Shown here piece after piece: positions 35,173 to 44,007 of a stretch of 64,000 nt of DNA. Location: positions 27,069-91,068 of the forward strand of contig JAJFFN010000032.1 of the NCBI GenBank assembly GCA_021776635.1. Reading direction: 5' to 3'. The position numbers were made by a program, and so were the translations under genes. Origin of the DNA: Robiginitomaculum sp. Its GTDB lineage: Bacteria > Pseudomonadota > Alphaproteobacteria > Caulobacterales > Maricaulaceae. A model generated the notes under the pieces. That model ran no database searches, had not been told where the DNA came from, and worked only from the letters and a program-made list of their open reading frames with translations. Each line of letters begins with the position of its first letter. Position 1 is the stretch's first letter.

Positions 35173-37224
35173 ATGCTCTATATTTTATTACGTACTACAA
35201 CCAGCTTAACGGCTATCTCCTATGCTTTGATGTCGTCTATAACGGCACACGCACAAAACGGTCACCAAGAAACGCCCCACGACGAAATTATTGTCACGGG
35301 TTCTCCTCTATCCGCGACGACAGGCGAAAGCCTTGTTGGTGTCTCGGTCATTGGCGGCGAAGAACTTGCCAGCAATCTGGCTGGGTCTCTTGGCGAAACT
35401 TTAAAGAATGTACCAGGCCTGTCCTCGACGTTTTTCGGGCCCGGGGCTTCACGACCTATTATTCGAGGTCAAGGCGGTGACCGTATCCGCATTTTAGATA
35501 ACGGCATTGGCTCAATAGATGCCTCATCCGCTAGCCCTGATCATGCCACATCCGTCGAACCGGCTATGGCAACACGCATCGAAATTATTCGCGGTTCTGC
35601 CTTATTACGCTATGGTAGCTCTGCTTCTGGTGGGGTCATCAATGTGATTGACGGACGTATACCGGATAGGGTTCCAGATGAGAAAATTAAAGGTGCGGCA
35701 CGTGTGGGGTTTTCCAGTGTCGATGACGGTTATGAAGGTTCGCTCGGCGCCGATTTTACACTCGCAGAGTTTGGCAATGGTAATTTGGTTGGTCATTTAG
35801 ATGCAAGCTATCGTAACACTAACGATTACAGCATTCCCAGTTTTGCAGAAAGCGCCGTTCTGCGTGCTACAGAAGAGCAAGCCGGTGATGACCACGAACA
35901 AGCCCAAGACGTGCTCGAAAATTCGGCGGCACGCTCCCGTGCAATTTCTGGCGGCGTTTCGTGGATCGGCCAAACCGGCCTAGTCGGGCTAGCCGTACGA
36001 AATTTAGACAGCGAATACGGTATTCCCGGTGGGCACGCCGATGATGCAGGTGAAGAAGAAGGCGGCGTAACGGTCAAGCTAAAGCAGACACGCATTGACG
36101 GGGTCAGCCGTATAGAAATAGGAGGCTTGTTTGAAACGCTAAACTTTAACGGCGGATACGCAGATTATGAACACCGAGAAATTGAGCCGGACGGCGCAAT
36201 CGGCACAATCTTCGCTAATAAAGGCTACGAACTCCGCGCCGAACTTGTTCAGGCAGAGCGTGGCAATTGGCAAGCCGCTTACGGCGGGCAATTACGACAA
36301 CGCGATTTTTCTGCGATTGGCGAAGAAGCTTTTGTACCGCCTACACGTTCAACACAAATTGGTCTGTTTACTTTTCACGCGTTAAACATAGGTGACTGGC
36401 ATTTGGAAGCCGGTGGGCGCTATGAACACAACAAACATGAAAATGACACCGCTAGTATTACCCGTAAGTTTGATAGTTTCAGTATATCCACAGGTCTCGA
36501 TTTTCACATTACTGATACGACGCGTATAGGCGGCACCCTCTTTCGTACATCCCGCGCGCCGACCAGTGAAGAATTGTTTTCTAACGGGCCGCATTTGGCG
36601 ACCAACCAATTTGAGATTGGAGATTTAAGCCTTGGCAATGAGACCGCGACGGGCGGTGAAGCATCCATACGTTTTCGCAAGGGACGCACCCATGCCAGCT
36701 TCAATGTATTTTCTACCAATTATGAAGACTATATTTTTGAGCGTGCTACGGGAGCAGAACAAGACGGTTTACCAGAATTTCGTTTCTCTGCCGCAGATAC
36801 CGTATTTAAAGGCTTTGAATTTGAGGCCGGCGCTATGCTAGCAACAATCAATGGTTTTGATGTTTTAGTAGACGGGTCAGTTGACTTTGTTGACGCTAAT
36901 TTAAGCACAGACGGAAGTGCGCTTCCACGTATCCCCCCACTTGGCATTACAGTAGGTGTGGAATTGGAAAATGATAATTGGCGTTTTCGTGCCGAACTGG
37001 ACCACAGTACAAAGCAAGACGATTTAGCAACCGGGGAATTACCCACACAAAGCTATTCTTTGGTTAATGTGCAAACCAGCTACAAAATTAATGATACTTT
37101 GACCGTACGCGGCAGTATCAACAATATGTTCGACCAAGATGCCCGCCAGCACACCTCTTTCCTAAAAGATGTTGTGCCGCTCCCCGGGCGCAACTTCAAA
37201 ATGTCGTTGAGTGCAAAGTTTTAG
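35173..37224 (+). CDS. TonB-dependent receptor, ZnuD-like (probable zinc uptake)
   Basis: 683 residues. Signal peptide to ~TAHAQ (residue 32), TonB box HDEIIVTGSPL, plug with GQGGDRIRILDNGIGSIDAS and RIEIIRGSALLRYGSSASGG, barrel ending FKMSLSAKF. Two extracellular-loop segments are rich in His and acidic residues (ATEEQAGDDHEQAQD near 230-245; GGHADDAGEEEGG near 288-300), as in ZnuD zinc receptors. The size is also right. With the candidate Zur box and the small His-rich protein upstream, zinc import is the best guess; another divalent metal cannot be excluded. Confidence 0.85.
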   Translation: MLYILLRTTTSLTAISYALMSSITAHAQNGHQETPHDEIIVTGSPLSATTGESLVGVSVIGGEELASNLAGSLGETLKNVPGLSSTFFGPGASRPIIRGQGGDRIRILDNGIGSIDASSASPDHATSVEPAMATRIEIIRGSALLRYGSSASGGVINVIDGRIPDRVPDEKIKGAARVGFSSVDDGYEGSLGADFTLAEFGNGNLVGHLDASYRNTNDYSIPSFAESAVLRATEEQAGDDHEQAQDVLENSAARSRAISGGVSWIGQTGLVGLAVRNLDSEYGIPGGHADDAGEEEGGVTVKLKQTRIDGVSRIEIGGLFETLNFNGGYADYEHREIEPDGAIGTIFANKGYELRAELVQAERGNWQAAYGGQLRQRDFSAIGEEAFVPPTRSTQIGLFTFHALNIGDWHLEAGGRYEHNKHENDTASITRKFDSFSISTGLDFHITDTTRIGGTLFRTSRAPTSEELFSNGPHLATNQFEIGDLSLGNETATGGEASIRFRKGRTHASFNVFSTNYEDYIFERATGAEQDGLPEFRFSAADTVFKGFEFEAGAMLATINGFDVLVDGSVDFVDANLSTDGSALPRIPPLGITVGVELENDNWRFRAELDHSTKQDDLATGELPTQSYSLVNVQTSYKINDTLTVRGSINNMFDQDARQHTSFLKDVVPLPGRNFKMSLSAKF

Positions 37225-37239
37225 CGTTTACACCAAGGA

Positions 37240-38295
37240 CTAGCGAAAGCCTTTTTGTATTTCTTTAAGCTTGGCTGCGCCAGGATTAAGTTCTGCATAC
37301 GGAATTGTGTTTAAAGGTCTATCTTCCATACGTGCCATTTCGTGCATGTCTTTTTGATCTTCGTTAATGTATAATAGCCCTGTGATAATTTCTTCGCTCT
37401 GGGCGCTTTCAAATAGCTTATTTACGGCGGCGGCGCGGTCACGTGGGTCGTACCCATTTTCCAATTTCCGCAATGATATCTGTCCACCATCATGCAGTTC
37501 GACAGGCATAACATCACCAGCATTATAGGCGGCTTTTATCTCGGCGCTCGGCGGGACGTAGTCTGCATGGATGGCAGGATTATAATATTTGTAAGTATGC
37601 TCATAAGATTTGGTTGAGCCTTTATGGTCATTAAAACTCACGCACGGCGAGATCACATCTATCAATCCAAAGCCTTTGTGTTTCAGGCCTGCTTTGATCA
37701 AGGGTACCAATTGCTCACGATCACCAGAGAAGCCGCGCGCGACAAATGTTGCACCGACCGATAATGCAAGTGCCACCGGATCAATTGGTGGCAGTTCATT
37801 GATTGCGCCTTTTTTTGCAGTCGAGCCCATGTCGGCCGCAGCGGAAAATTGACCTTTGGTCAACCCGTAAACACCATTGTTTTCCAACATATAGAGCATA
37901 TTTACATTACGCCGCATAGCGTGAACGAATTGGCCTAACCCAATCGATAGGCTGTCGCCATCTCCCGATACCCCGATATAAGCAAGCTCGTGATTGGCCG
38001 CGATAGCACCCGTAGCCACAGAAGGCATACGCCCGTGCACGGTGTTGATGCCGTGGCTTTCGCGTAAGAAATAAGCCGTGGTTTTAGACGAACACCCAAT
38101 GCCAGAAACTTTCACGGCACGGTGCGGCTCTATTGACAGCTCGAAAAATGCCCGCGCCATCGACGCCGTAACACCGTCGTGTCCACATCCGGCACATAAA
38201 GTTGACATGGCACCATCATAGTCAGACCGGATAAGACCTAACGCGTTCGTTGGTTCGTTTTTACGGCGGATGAGAGGTTTGGTAAATGATGTCAT
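37240..38295 (-). CDS. korB: 2-oxoacid:ferredoxin oxidoreductase, beta subunit
   Basis: 351 residues. The thiamine diphosphate motif GDGDSLSIGLGQFVHAMRRN (GDGD...N form) ends in MLENNGVYG. [4Fe-4S] ligands are in LCAGCGHDG and GIGCSS. PCVSFNDHKGSTKSY is typical of the KorB/KGOR family acting on 2-oxoglutarate. With the alpha subunit it makes succinyl-CoA and reduced ferredoxin. It overlaps korA by four bases and is the last gene of a three-gene operon. Convergent with the ZnuD-like gene (15 nt). Confidence 0.9.
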   Translation of the reverse strand: MTSFTKPLIRRKNEPTNALGLIRSDYDGAMSTLCAGCGHDGVTASMARAFFELSIEPHRAVKVSGIGCSSKTTAYFLRESHGINTVHGRMPSVATGAIAANHELAYIGVSGDGDSLSIGLGQFVHAMRRNVNMLYMLENNGVYGLTKGQFSAAADMGSTAKKGAINELPPIDPVALALSVGATFVARGFSGDREQLVPLIKAGLKHKGFGLIDVISPCVSFNDHKGSTKSYEHTYKYYNPAIHADYVPPSAEIKAAYNAGDVMPVELHDGGQISLRKLENGYDPRDRAAAVNKLFESAQSEEIITGLLYINEDQKDMHEMARMEDRPLNTIPYAELNPGAAKLKEIQKGFR

Positions 38296-40118
38296 GCGAC
38301 TTGTCTCCGCGTCTTCAGTTCTTTGCCAAGAGCTTCGTGTACAAATTTATAATCCAAAGGCTCACCGGAATAATGCAATATCGGGATTAGCTTTTCGCGC
38401 GGTACATCTATTTCGCTCAGCAAGAGGCCAAGCAGTTGCGCATCTCTGTTTTGCTCAATAACAAATATCTGATCATGCGCGTCAATGAAATCCTTGACAA
38501 TGTCATGAAACGGGAAACCGCGTACACGCATATAGTTGAGATAAACGCCTTCACTTTCAAGTTTGTCACGTGCTTCCAACACGGCACCGTCACATGAGCC
38601 TAGGGAAATAATGGCAAATTTTATGTTGCCTTGCGGCGGCTTGCTGGCCTTGTTGATAATGGGCGCTGGCACTTTATCCGCTGCACTTGCCCATTTGGCA
38701 TGTAATCTATCGACCACTTCCTTATATTCTGCACCGTCTTCGGTATAGCCGCCGTATTTGTTATGCCCGGAACCGCGCGTAAAATATGCGCCCTTGGGGT
38801 CAGTGCCTGGCAACGTCCGGTAAGGAATGTGGTCCCCGTCAACATCTAAATATCTATGGAATTTATCCATATCTGCCAGGTCTTCTGGCGTCAAAACCTT
38901 GCCCCTATCAGGAACATAGTTATCATCCCAGGTCAATTCATCGATCATCCAATCGTTCATACCGACATCAATATCTGATAGAACAAATACGGGTGTCTGG
39001 AAACGTTCTGCCAAATCAAGTGCGTTCACTGCCATGTCGAAGCACTCGCTTGGGTCTGCGGGAAACAGAAGAATATGCTTCGTATCGCCGTGGGATGCGT
39101 GGGCGCAGAGTTGTATATCACATTGCTGGGTCCGCGTTGGCATGCCTGTTGACGGCCCTGTGCGCTGTATATCAAACAAAACCATAGGTATTTCGGCATA
39201 ATAGGCAAAGCCGATAAACTCGCTCATCAGGGAAATGCCGGGGCCGGATGTCGGTGTGAAGCTGCGCGCTCCATTCCAAGCGGCACCAATGATCATACCC
39301 GCTGCGGCAAGCTCGTCTTCGGCCTGTGTGATGCAGTATTTATGTTTACCAGTGTCAGGGTCTACACGCAGCATTTTACAATAGCTGACAAATGCATCCA
39401 TCAATGATGTTGAGGGGGTTATTGGATACCAAGCTCCAAATGTCGCCCCGCCGTAGACACAGCCAAGCCCCGCAGTTGTGTTGCCGTCCATCATGACTTT
39501 ATCACTGGTCAGATCGCGAGCTTTGACTTTAAACTTATTCACATTGCCGAAATGCTGTTTGGCATAATCATAACCAAGAGAAATAGCTTGCAGATTCAAG
39601 TCTACCAATTTTGGCTTTACTGCAAACATTTCGCGCAACAATGTATTGATAATATCCAAATCCAGATCAAGCAAGGCAGCAACGGCACCGACATAAGCCA
39701 CATTTTTCATCAATATACGTGAACGGGCGACTTTAAATGCGGCATTGCACATCCGCGACAACGGAACGCCAATAACGGTAATATCGTTACGGGTTAGAAA
39801 GTGCGGACGCGGCCACGTATTATCATACAGCAAGATGCCGCCTGGGCTTAGCTCTTCAAGGTCGCGTTTGTAACTTTCAGGATTCATGGCCACCATAAGA
39901 TCAACGTCACCCGAACGGCCTCGATAGCCTTTCTCTGTGACGCGTATTTCGTACCAAGTGGGGAGGCCTTGAATGTTGGACGGAAAGATATTTTTCCCAA
40001 CGACAGGGACGCCCATGCGAAAAATTATTTTCATCAATAATGCGTTGGCACTGGCTGAACCGGTCCCGTTAACATTTCCCACCTTGATGGTGAAATCATT
40101 TACACGAAGTTCACTCAC
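38292..40118 (-). CDS. korA: 2-oxoacid:ferredoxin oxidoreductase, alpha (gamma-alpha fusion)
   Basis: 608 residues. The N-terminal ~190 residues are the gamma domain (VGNVNGTGSASANALLMKI, GVPLSRM), followed by the pyrimidine-binding domain (DGNTTAGLGCVYGGATFGAWYPITPSTS) and the C-terminal domain (YMRVRGFPFHDIVKDFIDAH, FVIEQNRDAQL). The conserved ITQAEDELAAAGMIIGAAWNGARS supports the KorA assignment. Overlapping starts and stops on both sides (4 bp) show tight operon coupling. Catalyses oxidative decarboxylation of 2-oxoglutarate, or another 2-oxoacid, with CoA. Confidence 0.92.
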   Translation of the reverse strand: MSELRVNDFTIKVGNVNGTGSASANALLMKIIFRMGVPVVGKNIFPSNIQGLPTWYEIRVTEKGYRGRSGDVDLMVAMNPESYKRDLEELSPGGILLYDNTWPRPHFLTRNDITVIGVPLSRMCNAAFKVARSRILMKNVAYVGAVAALLDLDLDIINTLLREMFAVKPKLVDLNLQAISLGYDYAKQHFGNVNKFKVKARDLTSDKVMMDGNTTAGLGCVYGGATFGAWYPITPSTSLMDAFVSYCKMLRVDPDTGKHKYCITQAEDELAAAGMIIGAAWNGARSFTPTSGPGISLMSEFIGFAYYAEIPMVLFDIQRTGPSTGMPTRTQQCDIQLCAHASHGDTKHILLFPADPSECFDMAVNALDLAERFQTPVFVLSDIDVGMNDWMIDELTWDDNYVPDRGKVLTPEDLADMDKFHRYLDVDGDHIPYRTLPGTDPKGAYFTRGSGHNKYGGYTEDGAEYKEVVDRLHAKWASAADKVPAPIINKASKPPQGNIKFAIISLGSCDGAVLEARDKLESEGVYLNYMRVRGFPFHDIVKDFIDAHDQIFVIEQNRDAQLLGLLLSEIDVPREKLIPILHYSGEPLDYKFVHEALGKELKTRRQVA

Positions 40119-41935
40119 AACTGAATCCCTGTTTTTTGCCCATCATCTTGATCATCAGCATGATGAATTTGTATCAGTGCTTCTTGCATATCCCAAGCTG
40201 ATGTTGGGCAACGCTCTGCGCACAAACCACAATGCAAACAAACATTTTCGTCCTTAATCATAACCCGTTTCGTAAGCGGTAAATGATCAGACACATAAAG
40301 CGCTTGCCCGTCTATTTTTTCCGATGCGCTCAGGCTTGCCCGCAAATCGTCTTCATCTGCATCTACCGTAATGCTCAGGCACTCCACTGGGCAGATGTCA
40401 ATACAGGCATCACATTCTTCACATAAATTTGGCTCGAAGACTGTTTGGACATCACAATTAAGACAACGCTCGACCTCCGTTGCAATTTGCTCTGGCGTGA
40501 AGCCAAGTTCAACTTCGATATCCAGTTCAGCAAACCGTTTCGTCAATTCCACATGGGTCATTTCGCGGCGCTGGGATGCATCAAATGAATTAGAGTATCG
40601 CCATTCAAACATTCCCATTTTTGTTGATGTCAATTCCACATCATTGGGCAAACGCCCCGTGAGCATTTTTCCTTGGCAATGTTTGTGAATAGAGATTGCC
40701 GCCTGATGCCCGTGCTCAACTGCCCAGATAATATTCTTGGGGCCAAAGGCCGCATCGCCGCCAAAGAACACGCCTTTGCGCGTACTTTCAAAAGTAGTTT
40801 CGTCGACAACAGGCACTTGCCATTTATCAAGCTCAATACCGGTCGTTTCTTCAATCCACGGGAAAGCATTATCCTGACCGATGGCAAGGATTACATCGTC
40901 GCACGTAATAGTGGTTTCGCCTGTTACTTTTTGGCTCGTAATACGGCCATTTTCGCCGATTTCGTATTCCATCAATTCAAACACCATGCCGGTGAGCTTG
41001 CCGTTTTCTATGACAAATTCTTTGGGTGAGTGATTGACCATGATCTCTATGTTTTCTTCTTCGGCATCCTCCAGTTCCCAAACAGATGCTTTGAAGAATT
41101 GCCTTGGCTTACGCGCCATAACCTTAACAGTGTTGGAGCCAAGTCGTAGTGAAGTCCGACAACAATCCATTGCTGTATTGCCAACCCCAATGATGAGTAC
41201 GTTTTTACCTATGGACTTGGTGTGTTCAAAGGCAACCGATTCCAACCAGTCTATACCGATATGGATGTTTTCGCAGACCTCTTCACCTTCTTTGGGCCAC
41301 CGACCTGGAAGGTTTAAATCCTTCCCGCGCGGTGCGCCCGTCCCGACAAATACTGCGTCCCAACCTTCTTCCAATAATGTGTCCATGCTGTTTACAGGTG
41401 CGTTTAATTTCAATTCCACACCCATGTCCAAAATACAATCCAGTTCCTCCGACAATACTTTCTCAGGCAAACGGAAAGCCGGAATATTGGAGCGCATCAA
41501 GCCACCCGGCTTGCTTAGTTTTTCAAAAATCGTGCACTCATACCCCAGAGGGGCCAAATCATTGGCAACAGTAAATGATGCCGGGCCAGCCCCAATAAGC
41601 GCGATTTTTTTACCATTGGTCTTTTGCGGTTTTTTTGGAAGCATCGCCGTAATATCTTCTCGGTGATCTGCCGCAACCCGTTTTAAGCGGCAAATTGCAA
41701 CAGGCTCTTCTTCCAATCGTCCACGCCGACAAGCTGGTTCACACGGCCTGTCACAGACGCGGCCAAGTACACCTGGAAACACATTGGATTCTCTATTTAG
41801 TAAATAAGCATCACCGTAACGACCCTGCGCTATCAAGCGTATATATTGGGGGACGGGCGTATGTGCCGGACAGGCCCACTGGCAATCTACAACTTTGTGA
41901 TAGTAGTCCGGATTGCTGGTATTTGTTGGTTTCAT
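40115..41935 (-). CDS. FAD/iron-sulfur NAD(P)H:ferredoxin-type oxidoreductase (KorC-like)
   Basis: 606 residues. A GltD/DPD-like N-terminal Fe-S domain carries CQWACPAHTPVPQY and RVCDRPCEPACRRG. The FAD motif is ALIGAGPASFTVA, the pyridine-nucleotide motif LIIGVGNTAMDCCR, and VFFGGDAAFGPKN closes the flavin domain. A C-terminal double-cluster ferredoxin domain contains CEECDACIDICPVEC and CLHCGLCAERCPTS. It should pass electrons between the KorAB ferredoxin-type centre and NAD(P). A comparable flavoprotein, KorC, accompanies the enzyme of Thauera and Azoarcus (from memory). First gene of the korCAB operon; 4-bp overlap with korA. Confidence 0.85.
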   Translation of the reverse strand: MKPTNTSNPDYYHKVVDCQWACPAHTPVPQYIRLIAQGRYGDAYLLNRESNVFPGVLGRVCDRPCEPACRRGRLEEEPVAICRLKRVAADHREDITAMLPKKPQKTNGKKIALIGAGPASFTVANDLAPLGYECTIFEKLSKPGGLMRSNIPAFRLPEKVLSEELDCILDMGVELKLNAPVNSMDTLLEEGWDAVFVGTGAPRGKDLNLPGRWPKEGEEVCENIHIGIDWLESVAFEHTKSIGKNVLIIGVGNTAMDCCRTSLRLGSNTVKVMARKPRQFFKASVWELEDAEEENIEIMVNHSPKEFVIENGKLTGMVFELMEYEIGENGRITSQKVTGETTITCDDVILAIGQDNAFPWIEETTGIELDKWQVPVVDETTFESTRKGVFFGGDAAFGPKNIIWAVEHGHQAAISIHKHCQGKMLTGRLPNDVELTSTKMGMFEWRYSNSFDASQRREMTHVELTKRFAELDIEVELGFTPEQIATEVERCLNCDVQTVFEPNLCEECDACIDICPVECLSITVDADEDDLRASLSASEKIDGQALYVSDHLPLTKRVMIKDENVCLHCGLCAERCPTSAWDMQEALIQIHHADDQDDGQKTGIQL

Positions 41936-42070
41936 AATCCCAATTTTCCTAAATTTTACTCAAGAAACTACAGTCAAACTTACCCTTGTCTAAAAGCAGT
42001 GGCAAGGATGATTTTTACAATAATGAACGGTATTAAATTTGTAGCTTCTGGTAACCACGTACCAAGCTAG

Positions 42071-42105
42071 TTAAGTTAAGTTAAGTTAAGTTAAGGCAAG
42101 GCAAG
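42071..42105. repeat. TTAAG pentamer microsatellite
   Basis: Five exact TTAAG units (42071-42095) followed by two GCAAG units. It sits in the 250-bp interval between the divergent kor operon and the gamma-glutamyltransferase gene, about 80 bp before the latter's start. Possible slippage site affecting promoter spacing. Confidence 0.85.
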
Positions 42106-42185
42106 TTGTCACACTCAAAGAACTGGAGTTCATAATAATATTGGTGCATAATTATTCTCACATTCAAACTTTTGGGAGAAGCGGC

Positions 42186-44006
42186 ATGAAACTCTTGCGT
42201 CTCATATTTACCAGCCTTGCTATCGTAGTCATTATAAACGGGACTGCCTTGGCTCAACAAGCCAAAGCGTACAAGCCGCCAACTAAGGTTGACCCTACGG
42301 GGACTTTATCTTTTTCAGCGTATGAAAGCGCACCTGTTCACCCTATAATTGGCGAGAACGGCATGGTTACGGCACAAGAAGCCATAGCCGCCGAAGTCGG
42401 TCGAGATATTTTGGCGCAAGGCGGTAACGCAGTTGACGCTGCGGTTGCCACTGGTTTTGCTTTGGCCGTAACATTACCAAATGCAGGAAATATTGGCGGC
42501 GGTGGATTTATGATGATCGCCCTGAACAATACTGATGCAGAAGAGAATGATGCAAAAGCCGAAAAAGTTATCGCGCTTGATTTTCGCGAAATGGCACCTG
42601 CGGCTGCAAGTCGGGATATGTTTCTTGGTGCTGACGGCGAAGTTGATAATCAAAAGGCTCAATATTCACATTTATCTGCGGGCGTTCCCGGTTCTGTAAT
42701 GGGTCTGCTGGATGCACTGGAAGCCTACGGCACAATGAGCCGCAAACAAGTTATGGCCCCCGCTATAAAACTTGCGGGACGCGGTATACCTGTGTCCTAC
42801 GCCATGGCGCAAGGGCTCTCTGCAAGTAAAGATTTTTTGTCAAAAGACCTATCAACTTTACAGTATTTTTTTAAACCAGGCGGCACCCGCTATAAACATG
42901 GTGACATCTTAAAGCAAAAAGACTTAGCCAAAACTTTAAAGCTCATATCGCGCAAAGGCTCTACTGGGTTTTATGAAGGCAAAACTGCTGACCTTTTGGT
43001 GGCAGAAATGCAAAGGGGCGGCGGGCTTATCACATTGGACGATTTGAAAAATTATCATACAGTTACCCGCAAAGCCGCCATAGGTAGGTATCGTGGTTAT
43101 GAAATTTACTCTATGCCGCCGCCGTCATCTGGCGGTGTCCATGTCGTGCAAATGCTCAATATGCTGGAGGGTTATGACCTTGGTGCGCTTGAACATAACG
43201 GCGCAGATTATCTACACCTCTTGATCGAAGCCATGCGCAGGGCATATGCGGACCGTTCTAAATATCTTGGCGATCCGGATTTTTTTGACGTGCCTGTGGA
43301 AAAGCTTACCGATAAACTGTACGGGGATAGCCTGCGCGAAACTATTAATACGCGCAAAGCCAGCCGCAGTGAGGACATCCTGCCGGGGCGGCATTTACCC
43401 AAAGAAAGTCCTGCGACCACACATTATTCGGTTATGGATAAATGGGGCAATGCAGTAGCGGTAACGACAACATTAAATTTTAGTTTTGGCAGTGGGTATA
43501 GCGTCGATGGTTCAGGTTTCCTTCTTAACAATGAAATGGATGATTTTTCTTCTAAACCCGGCGCACCAAATGGCTTTGGGTTGATTGGGGGCGAAGCCAA
43601 TAAAATTGAACCGCGCAAACGCCCATTATCCTCCATGACTCCAACAATCGTCAAAAAGGACGGCAAGCCTTGGTTCGTAACAGGATCGCCGGGCGGCGGC
43701 ACCATCATAACCGTTGTTTTACAAACCATCCTCAACGTCATAGACTTTGATATGAACGTTATGGAAGCCGTTACTGCTGCGCGTATTCATCATCAATGGC
43801 TACCTGATGTCATTGTTACGGAGCCTGGCATATCGGCAGATACGATCGCCATACTTGAAGAGCGAGGATTTATTTTTAGCAAAGATGAATTGGGAAAATA
43901 CAACCGCACGGGTTTGGGCCGTGCTAATGCCATTATGTATAAAGACGGGTTTTTCTATGGCGCCGCAGATTTACGCTCGCCAACTTCTGGTGCCAGCGGC
44001 CTCTAA
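42186..44006 (+). CDS. ggt: Gamma-glutamyltransferase
   Basis: 606 residues. Signal peptide MKLLRLIFTSLAIVVIINGT with cleavage near ALAQ. The precursor cleavage and nucleophile site is T411 in ATTHYSVMDKWGNAV. Family signatures NAVDAAVATGFALAVTLPN, NIGGGGFMM, RPLSSMTPTIV and GSPGGGTII are all present. The enzyme is made as a precursor, self-cleaves into two subunits and hydrolyses or transpeptidates periplasmic glutathione. The ATG at 42186 has GGGAG upstream and begins the signal peptide. Convergent with glutamate-cysteine ligase, 1 nt between stops, which couples glutathione synthesis and breakdown by location. Confidence 0.93.
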   Translation: MKLLRLIFTSLAIVVIINGTALAQQAKAYKPPTKVDPTGTLSFSAYESAPVHPIIGENGMVTAQEAIAAEVGRDILAQGGNAVDAAVATGFALAVTLPNAGNIGGGGFMMIALNNTDAEENDAKAEKVIALDFREMAPAAASRDMFLGADGEVDNQKAQYSHLSAGVPGSVMGLLDALEAYGTMSRKQVMAPAIKLAGRGIPVSYAMAQGLSASKDFLSKDLSTLQYFFKPGGTRYKHGDILKQKDLAKTLKLISRKGSTGFYEGKTADLLVAEMQRGGGLITLDDLKNYHTVTRKAAIGRYRGYEIYSMPPPSSGGVHVVQMLNMLEGYDLGALEHNGADYLHLLIEAMRRAYADRSKYLGDPDFFDVPVEKLTDKLYGDSLRETINTRKASRSEDILPGRHLPKESPATTHYSVMDKWGNAVAVTTTLNFSFGSGYSVDGSGFLLNNEMDDFSSKPGAPNGFGLIGGEANKIEPRKRPLSSMTPTIVKKDGKPWFVTGSPGGGTIITVVLQTILNVIDFDMNVMEAVTAARIHHQWLPDVIVTEPGISADTIAILEERGFIFSKDELGKYNRTGLGRANAIMYKDGFFYGAADLRSPTSGASGL

Positions 44007-44007
44007 C

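Noticed and set aside
42071..42105. TTAAG repeats as a CtrA or DnaA binding cluster
   Set aside because: The spacing between TTAA units is 1 bp, unlike a CtrA site, and no DnaA box is present. Treated as a microsatellite.
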